Shown piece after piece: positions 59,075 through 64,000 of a DNA stretch of 64,000 nt. Position 1 is the stretch's first letter; the number at the start of each line of letters is the position of its first letter. The stretch covers positions 372,001 to 436,000 of the forward strand of contig CAVPRX010000001.1 of the NCBI GenBank assembly GCA_963708115.1, given 5' to 3'. The translations under genes and the position numbers were made by a program. The DNA comes from VRUE01 sp963708115 (GTDB lineage Bacteria > Actinomycetota > Thermoleophilia > Solirubrobacterales > 70-9). The notes beneath the pieces are model-generated. The model was not told the origin of the DNA, made no database searches, and was given only the letters and a program-made list of their open reading frames with translations.

Positions 59075-59096
59075 CGATTGGCCAGTTGGCCAATCG
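59075..59096 (+). promoter_or_regulatory. 22-bp palindrome upstream of the amidase operon
   Basis: CGATTGGCCA-GT-TGGCCAATCG is a perfect inverted repeat ending 19 bases before the ATG of the AtzG-like gene. The TTGGCCA/TGGCCAA halves match the form of TetR- or GntR-type operators. No regulator gene lies beside it, so the protein binding it is unknown. Confidence 0.55.
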
Positions 59097-59115
59097 TCTA
59101 GGGTTGCCAGCCGTA

Positions 59116-59316
59116 ATGGAGGGCACGAGTTCTCAGGCAGACGAGTTCATCCCCGCTGGCCTCGCCTCGCTCGGAATCGAGGCCGACGAGGTCGACCTTG
59201 CCGTGATCGGCGCGGTCCACCAGCTTCTCTGGCCACCGATCCTCGAACTGCTTGCCCTCGACACCGAGGGTGTCGAGCCAGAGCAGTGCCCCGACCTGTC
59301 GAAGGCACCCGAGTGA
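59116..59316 (+). CDS. AtzG/GatC-like small amidase partner
   Basis: 66 residues. ADEFIPAGLASLGIEADEVD, AVIGAVHQLLWPPILELLAL and a Cys-containing tail fit the helical AtzG/DUF4089-type subunits that pair with AtzE-type amidases. Stop overlaps the amidase GTG (GTGA), supporting a complex. An upstream GTG at 59086 is possible but would place the start inside the palindrome region. Confidence 0.6.
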   Translation: MEGTSSQADEFIPAGLASLGIEADEVDLAVIGAVHQLLWPPILELLALDTEGVEPEQCPDLSKAPE

Positions 59317-60686
59317 CCGCGCCGCTGGACCTCGGCCTGCGTGCGCAGGCCGCCGCCATAGCCGCCGGCGACATCGACCCCGGCGAGCTGCTGGATGCCG
59401 CGCTGGCCCGGATCGAGGAGCGCAACCCGGCCCTCAACGCCGTCGTCGAGACCTTCCCCGAGCACTCGCGCGAGATGCTCGCCGCCGCGCCCGCCGGGCC
59501 GCTGCGCGGCGTGCCGGTCGTGATCAAGGACGAGTGGCCCCTGCCCTGGCGCGCGCAGCGCTTCGGCGCCGCTGAGCTGATGGCACCGACCGCGCCGGGC
59601 GAGTCGGGGCCCTACCGCGCCCTCCGCGACGCCGGCGCCGTGATCGTCGGCGTCGGCAACATGCACGAGCTCGGCGCCGGCAGCACCGGCAGCGTCTCCG
59701 TCTACGGACCCGCCCGCAACCCCTGGGACACCGAGCGCAGCCCCGGAGGCTCCTCGAGCGGCCCAGCCGCCTCGGTCGCCGGTCGCCTCGTCGCGGGCGC
59801 GGTCGGCGCCGACGGGCTGGGCTCGGTGCGATTCCCCGCCGCCTACTGCGGCCTGACCGGGCTTAAGCCGACCTTCAGCCGCTCGGCGATGGAGGGCCAC
59901 CACATGGCGCCGACGACGACCCTGATCGTCTCCGGGCCGCTCTGCGCCGACGCCGCCGACTGCCGGCTGCTCGGCTCGGTGCTCTACGGCGAGCAGCTTG
60001 CCGGCGGCGATGCGGCAGGCCTGCGGATCGGCGTCGTCCGCGATCCCGTCTCCGAGGACGTAACGCCCGAGGTAGGCGCTGCCTGCGAGGCGGCGATCGA
60101 GGCGTTGCGCGCCGAGACCGGCGGCGAGGTGCGGGAGATAGCGCTGCCCGACCTCGAAGCGGCGACCCTCGCCGCGATCCTGATCATCAACTCGGAGAGC
60201 ATGGGCGGCGTGACTCCGGAGCGTCTCAACCGCCTCGACCCGGAGCTGAGCCCGATCGCGCGCGGCACGCTCAAGTACCGGATGCTGCTCCCGGCCACGG
60301 CGACCGTTCAGTCCAGCCGGGTGCGCACGCTGATGCGCCGTCGTCTCGCCACCCTCTTCGAGCAGGTCGACGTGATCGCCTGGCCGACGGTCCCCGCCCC
60401 TGCCCCTCCCCTCGACGCGCCGGTGGTCGAGCTCCCCTCGGGGCCCAACACCGCCGACCAGGCAAACGTACGCGGTGCCGCTCTCGCCAACCTGACCGGA
60501 ATCCCCTCGATCAGCATGCCTGTGGGACTGAGCAGCGAGGGTCTGCCGTTGGCACTTCAACTCCAGGCCGCCTGGGGCGGGGACGAGCTGCTGCTCGATG
60601 CCGCCGAGGCGCTGGAGCGCGCCAACGGGCGCTGCTGGGTCGAGTCACTGCCGCCGATAGCAGCGGCCTCGCCGACGGAGGCTTAG
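59313..60686 (+). CDS. Amidase (GatA/AtzE family)
   Basis: 457 residues. Amidase signature: catalytic Lys in RGVPVVIKDEWPLPWRAQRF, the Gly/Ser-rich run SPGGSSSGPAASVAGRLVAG, and GADGLGSVRFPAAYCGLTGL with the nucleophile Ser and cis-Ser. C-terminal VDVIAWPTVPAPAPPLDA and GIPSISMPVGLSSEGLPLAL. Hydrolyses an amide or urea derivative; the AtzG-like partner suggests an AtzE-type substrate such as a biuret-like compound, not shown. GTG start; 5 bases before the ABC transporter gene. Confidence 0.9.
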   Translation: MTAPLDLGLRAQAAAIAAGDIDPGELLDAALARIEERNPALNAVVETFPEHSREMLAAAPAGPLRGVPVVIKDEWPLPWRAQRFGAAELMAPTAPGESGPYRALRDAGAVIVGVGNMHELGAGSTGSVSVYGPARNPWDTERSPGGSSSGPAASVAGRLVAGAVGADGLGSVRFPAAYCGLTGLKPTFSRSAMEGHHMAPTTTLIVSGPLCADAADCRLLGSVLYGEQLAGGDAAGLRIGVVRDPVSEDVTPEVGAACEAAIEALRAETGGEVREIALPDLEAATLAAILIINSESMGGVTPERLNRLDPELSPIARGTLKYRMLLPATATVQSSRVRTLMRRRLATLFEQVDVIAWPTVPAPAPPLDAPVVELPSGPNTADQANVRGAALANLTGIPSISMPVGLSSEGLPLALQLQAAWGGDELLLDAAEALERANGRCWVESLPPIAAASPTEA

Positions 60687-60691
60687 GCAGG

Positions 60692-61675
60692 ATGGCGTCG
60701 ACCGCAATCGCGGTCGAGGGGCTGGAGCGAGCCTTCGGCGAGGTACTCGCCGTCCAGGGCATCGACCTGGAGGTCGGCGAGGGTGAGATCTACGGCTTCC
60801 TCGGCCCCAACGGGGCGGGCAAGACGACGACGGTGAGGATGCTGACGACGCTGCTGCTGCCGACCGGTGGGCGGGCGACCGTGGCCGGCCACGACGTCGT
60901 CTCCGAAGCGCGCCGGGTGCGCGCCTCGATCGGCGTCGCCCTCCAGGAAGCGGCGCTCGACCCGCTGATGACCGGCCGCGAGCTGATCCGGCTGCAGGCG
61001 ACGCTCCAGGGCCTGCCGGGGGGCGAGGGCAGGCGCCGCGCCGACGACCTGCTCGAGCGGGTCGACCTCGTCGCCGCCGCCGATCGGCGGGTCGGCACCT
61101 ACTCGGGGGGGATGCAGCGGCGCCTCGACCTTGCCGCGGCGCTGGTCCACGAGCCGCGGGTCCTCTTCCTCGACGAGCCGACCACCGGTCTAGATCCGGT
61201 CAGCCGTAAGACGATCTGGGAGGAGGTGCGCGCCCTCAACGACGAGGGAACGACGGTCTTCCTCACCACCCAGTACCTGGAGGAGGCCGACCAGCTCGCC
61301 GACAACGTCGGCATCATCGACAGCGGCAGGATCGTCGCCGAGGGGACTCCGGCGTCGCTCAAAGCCGAAATCGGCCACCCCCACATCCGCCTGCAGCTGG
61401 AGGAGGGCTCGATCGCCGAGGCGGAGGAGATCTGCGCCCGCATCGGCCCCCTGCTGCCACCGGTCGATGGCAAGACGGTCCTGGTCGAGGTCGAGCACGG
61501 CGCGGGCGATATCCCCCGCGTCGTCAGGGCACTGGACGAGGCGGGCATCGGGGTCGGCTCGCTGGAGCTCGTCCGTCCCAGCCTCGACGACGTCTTCGTC
61601 GCCAAGACCGGCTATCACCTCGAGCACGAGGGGGAGGAGAGCGGCGAGAGCAAGGAAGAGGCCGTAAAAGCGTGA
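60692..61675 (+). CDS. ABC transporter ATP-binding protein (DrrA-type)
   Basis: 327 residues. Walker A in GFLGPNGAGKTTTVRMLTTL, signature VGTYSGGMQRRLDLAAALVH, Walker B in RVLFLDEPTTGLDPVSRKTI, H-loop in VFLTTQYLEEADQLADNVGI, and a C-terminal DUF4162-like tail, as in daunorubicin/doxorubicin-type exporters. Powers export through the two adjacent permeases. Overlaps the next start (GTGA). Confidence 0.96.
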   Translation: MASTAIAVEGLERAFGEVLAVQGIDLEVGEGEIYGFLGPNGAGKTTTVRMLTTLLLPTGGRATVAGHDVVSEARRVRASIGVALQEAALDPLMTGRELIRLQATLQGLPGGEGRRRADDLLERVDLVAAADRRVGTYSGGMQRRLDLAAALVHEPRVLFLDEPTTGLDPVSRKTIWEEVRALNDEGTTVFLTTQYLEEADQLADNVGIIDSGRIVAEGTPASLKAEIGHPHIRLQLEEGSIAEAEEICARIGPLLPPVDGKTVLVEVEHGAGDIPRVVRALDEAGIGVGSLELVRPSLDDVFVAKTGYHLEHEGEESGESKEEAVKA

Positions 61676-62457
61676 GCAGCCTGGCGACGAACCTGCGGGT
61701 CATCGGCGCTCTCGGCATGCGCTCGATCCGCCAGACCTTCCGCCGGCCCCAGTTGATGGCGCCGATCGTCGTCTTCCCGACCATCCTGCTGGCGATCCAG
61801 ACCGGTGGCGCCGGCGGCGCCGTCAACCTTCCCGGCTTTCCACCGGTGCAGAGCTTCCTCCAGTTCATGCTCGCCGGGGCGATGATGCAGTCGCTGATGC
61901 TCGCCGGCAACAGCGGCGGGATCGCGCTCGCGGTCGACATCGAGATGGGCTTCACCGACCGGCTCTTCGCCGCACCGATCTCTCGCTACACGATCGTCCT
62001 CGGGCGTCTCGCCGGGACCGCCGCGCTCGGTTTGTTTGCGTCGCTCTGGTTCCTCGCGATCGGGCTCGTCTTCGGCGCCCACATCGAGGGTGGCGTCCCG
62101 GGAGCGCTGCTCGCGATCGCCCTGGTCACGGTGACCGCGATGGCGGTGGGCGGGATCGGCGCGGCGATCGCCCTGCGCACCGGCAGCGCCAGCGTCGTCC
62201 AGGGCCTCTTCCCGCTGGTGCTCGTCGTGCTCTTCCTCTCTTCCGCCTTCTTCCCGGTCGAGCTGATGATCCAGCCGGCGCAGACGATCGCCGAATACAA
62301 CCCCTTCAGCTTCATCGTCGAAGGAGTGCGCGAGCCGATCGTCTCCGGCATCGACGCCGGCGACACGGCGGAAGCCCTGCTCGCGATCGCCGGCATCGTC
62401 GTCCTCGGCCTCGTGCTCAGCGCACGGGCGCTGCGCCACCGGTTGCGGGTCGGCTGA
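61672..62457 (+). CDS. ABC-2 type permease (first)
   Basis: 261 residues, six membrane helices. The ABC-2 pattern: LRVIGALGMRSIRQTFRRPQ, AGAMMQSLMLAGNSGGIALA, VDIEMGFTDRLFAAPISRYT, TVTAMAVGGIGAAIALRTGS and FPLVLVVLFLSSAFFPVELM. GTG start overlapping the ATPase gene; stop overlaps the next ATG. Forms half of the export channel. Confidence 0.93.
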   Translation: MSSLATNLRVIGALGMRSIRQTFRRPQLMAPIVVFPTILLAIQTGGAGGAVNLPGFPPVQSFLQFMLAGAMMQSLMLAGNSGGIALAVDIEMGFTDRLFAAPISRYTIVLGRLAGTAALGLFASLWFLAIGLVFGAHIEGGVPGALLAIALVTVTAMAVGGIGAAIALRTGSASVVQGLFPLVLVVLFLSSAFFPVELMIQPAQTIAEYNPFSFIVEGVREPIVSGIDAGDTAEALLAIAGIVVLGLVLSARALRHRLRVG

Positions 62458-63263
62458 TGGAGGCGGCGGCGATCCCGGCGACGCAGGCGATCCCGGCCTG
62501 GCGGACCAACCTGGCGACGATCGGCGCGCTGATGTCGCGGGCGAAGAACGAGCTGCTGCGCGTTCCCGGCGCGGCGATCCCGGGCGTGCTGGCGCCGACG
62601 ATCTTCTTTCTCGGCCTCAACGGGGTGTTCGGTGCGCTGACCCAGCTGAATGGCTTCACGACCGGCTCCTACGAGAGCTTCATCGTCCCGATCAGCATGC
62701 TGCAGGGGGCGGGCTTCACCGGCGCGGCGGCGGGGGTCAACCTCGCTCGCGACATCGAGCAGGGCTGGCTCGACCGCCTGCTCGTCTCCCCCGCCCCCCG
62801 TTGGGTCCTGCTTGCCGGCACCGTGCTCGCCGCCAGCGCCCGCTCGCTGATCCCAGCCACCTTCGTGCTGACGATCGCGCTATTGCTCGGCGCCGGCTGG
62901 CCGGGCATCGACGGCCTCCTCATCACCTACTTCATGGTCGCGGCGATGGCGGCCGTCGCCGCCTGCTGGGGCTCGATGCTTGCCCTGCACTTCAAGAGCC
63001 AGTCGGCGGCACCGCTGATGCAGGCCGGGATGATGGCGCTGATCCTGACCACGACCGCCTACGCGCCGCTCGCCCTCCTGCAGGGCTGGCTCGCCGACGT
63101 GGCCCGCATCAACCCCGTCACCCAGGTGGTTGAAGCGGCGCGGCAGGGCTTCGTCGGCAGCGTCACCTGGGCCGAAACCTGGCCGGGCCTGCTCGCCCTC
63201 GCGGGGCTCCTTGCCGTCCTGGGCGCGCTCGCCCTGCGCGAGATGCGCCGCACCGGCGCTTGA
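62457..63263 (+). CDS. ABC-2 type permease (second)
   Basis: 268 residues. LATIGALMSRAKNELLRVPG, VPISMLQGAGFTGAAAGVNL, ARDIEQGWLDRLLVSPAPRW, and WGSMLALHFKSQSAAPLMQA. Six membrane helices. Similar to the first permease, so the exporter is a heterodimer. No resistance or biosynthesis genes for a cargo are next to it. Confidence 0.93.
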   Translation: MEAAAIPATQAIPAWRTNLATIGALMSRAKNELLRVPGAAIPGVLAPTIFFLGLNGVFGALTQLNGFTTGSYESFIVPISMLQGAGFTGAAAGVNLARDIEQGWLDRLLVSPAPRWVLLAGTVLAASARSLIPATFVLTIALLLGAGWPGIDGLLITYFMVAAMAAVAACWGSMLALHFKSQSAAPLMQAGMMALILTTTAYAPLALLQGWLADVARINPVTQVVEAARQGFVGSVTWAETWPGLLALAGLLAVLGALALREMRRTGA

Positions 63264-64000
63264 ATGACGGTCGATGGGCCGATTCCGGACAATATGCGTC
63301 CTGTTTTAGGCCCGTCGGCGGTGGAGATTGCGGAGAGGGTGTTGCGCCAGAACTGGCTTGAAGGGTCGCGGCAAGGCACGCCCTTCGCCTACACCCAGCC
63401 CAGCCCGGGGCGTTATCCGTGGCAGTGGTACTGGGACTCCTGCTTCGCGGCAATCGCCTGGCGGCGCTTCAAGCCCGCACGTGCTCGTGCCGAGCTGGAG
63501 AGCCTGCTGGCCGCGCAGCGAGAGGACGGCTTCATCGGCCACACGATCTTCTGGGACCGCCCCGTCTCGCTAGGCCGGTTGCCCTTCTACAACGTCGCCT
63601 CACGCAACTCGTTCCAGACCGGGACGATCCAGCCTCCGCTGCTCGCCTGGGCCTGGCGCGTCGCCGTCGGGGACCCAGCCACACAACCCGGGATCGTCGC
63701 CCAGGCCGAGTGGCTGGCGCGCCACCGCGACCTCGACGGCGACGGGCTGCTCTGGATCGTGCAGCCCGACGAGTCGGGGCTCGACGCCTCGCCCAAGTTC
63801 GAACCGGTCTGGGGCCGGCGGGCGAACGGACGGATCGGCTTCCCCCTGCTCGTGCGGCGCAACCGGCAGCTCGGTTTCGACGCCCGCCGGATCCGCGACC
63901 GCGGCGGTCCGGTGCTCTGCGAGACCGTGGTCAACACGCTCTGGTCGCTCTCGCTGCAGGCGCTGGGCCGCCCCTCGGCAACCCCGGCGCTGGTCGATCG
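63264..64000 (+). CDS. GH63-like glycoside hydrolase, 3' end outside window
   Basis: At least 245 residues; the gene runs off the edge. FAYTQPSPGRYPWQWYWDSC, FAAIAWRRFKPARARAELES, LLAAQREDGFIGHTIFWDRP, FYNVASRNSFQTGTIQPPLL and GLDASPKFEPVWG resemble the (alpha/alpha)6 barrel of GH63-like enzymes such as MGH1-type mannosylglycerate hydrolases. ATG at 63264 right after the permease stop. Substrate undetermined. Confidence 0.75.
   Translation, partial: MTVDGPIPDNMRPVLGPSAVEIAERVLRQNWLEGSRQGTPFAYTQPSPGRYPWQWYWDSCFAAIAWRRFKPARARAELESLLAAQREDGFIGHTIFWDRPVSLGRLPFYNVASRNSFQTGTIQPPLLAWAWRVAVGDPATQPGIVAQAEWLARHRDLDGDGLLWIVQPDESGLDASPKFEPVWGRRANGRIGFPLLVRRNRQLGFDARRIRDRGGPVLCETVVNTLWSLSLQALGRPSATPALVD

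Overview
The window is high-GC DNA with dense, short-spaced, often translationally coupled genes (ATGA, GTGA and TTGA overlaps) and frequent GTG/TTG starts. It carries F420-type nitroreductase-like, DUF892, GMC oxidoreductase, A2-type heme-copper oxidase and CtaA/CtaB genes. This points to a chromosomal segment of a deep-branching actinobacterium, most likely class Thermoleophilia (Solirubrobacter/Conexibacter-like). That placement is inferred from gene content and style, not from a marker gene. No rRNA, CRISPR array, plasmid origin or intact transposase was seen. Three tRNA genes are present: His-GTG, Arg-TCT and Pro-TGG.

Layout. 1-320: a scrambled edge with two PilT fragments joined tail to tail and a truncated acyl-CoA dehydrogenase. 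0.9-9.9 kb: membrane and small stress-type genes, including a ferritin-like protein, a DUF892 protein and a cNMP-domain/thioredoxin-reductase fusion without its CxxC, then an amine oxidase. 10.4-16.2 kb: tRNA-His, a GATase, a repeat protein, a frameshifted secreted protein, and a coupled minus-strand operon (SnoaL-like, NAD-binding, photolyase, 47-aa membrane peptide). A free-standing 19-codon gene with a strong ribosome site and a perfect hairpin lies divergent from an ArsR-like regulator. 17-25 kb: tRNA-Arg with an antitoxin remnant and tandem repeats, a frameshifted multi-membrane protein, MsrA, GrpB with a MazEF-like pair, and a secreted protein with an almost exclusive AAA/GAA codon preference.

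25-39 kb is metabolic: DUF1015, PduO adenosyltransferase, OsmC, GMC oxidoreductase, SDR and Nudix in one run, a 1-Cys peroxiredoxin, then thiolase, class IV aminotransferase, acyl-CoA dehydrogenase (frameshifted), enoyl-CoA hydratase, 3-hydroxyacyl-CoA dehydrogenase and an SdsA-type alkyl sulfatase. Together these could remove sulfate from alkyl sulfates and oxidise the resulting acyl chains.

44.9-56 kb is a respiratory region. A canonical A2-type aa3 oxidase (CoxB-CoxA-CoxC, minus strand, with a tandem USP-like gene coupled between CoxA and CoxC) faces heme A biosynthesis genes (CtaB, CtaA) and a diheme cytochrome c. Beside it is a second CoxII-CoxI pair in which nearly all copper and heme ligands have been replaced. 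This apparently cofactor-less heme-copper-oxidase paralogue pair is the most unusual thing in the window.

56-64 kb: a GT4 glycosyltransferase, small membrane proteins, a secreted protein, an AtzG-like/amidase pair behind a perfect 22-bp palindrome, an ABC exporter (ATPase plus two permeases) and the start of a GH63-like glycoside hydrolase that runs off the window. At least three genes have frameshifts that look like single-base indels, some in short homopolymers, so assembly error should be considered before calling them pseudogenes.
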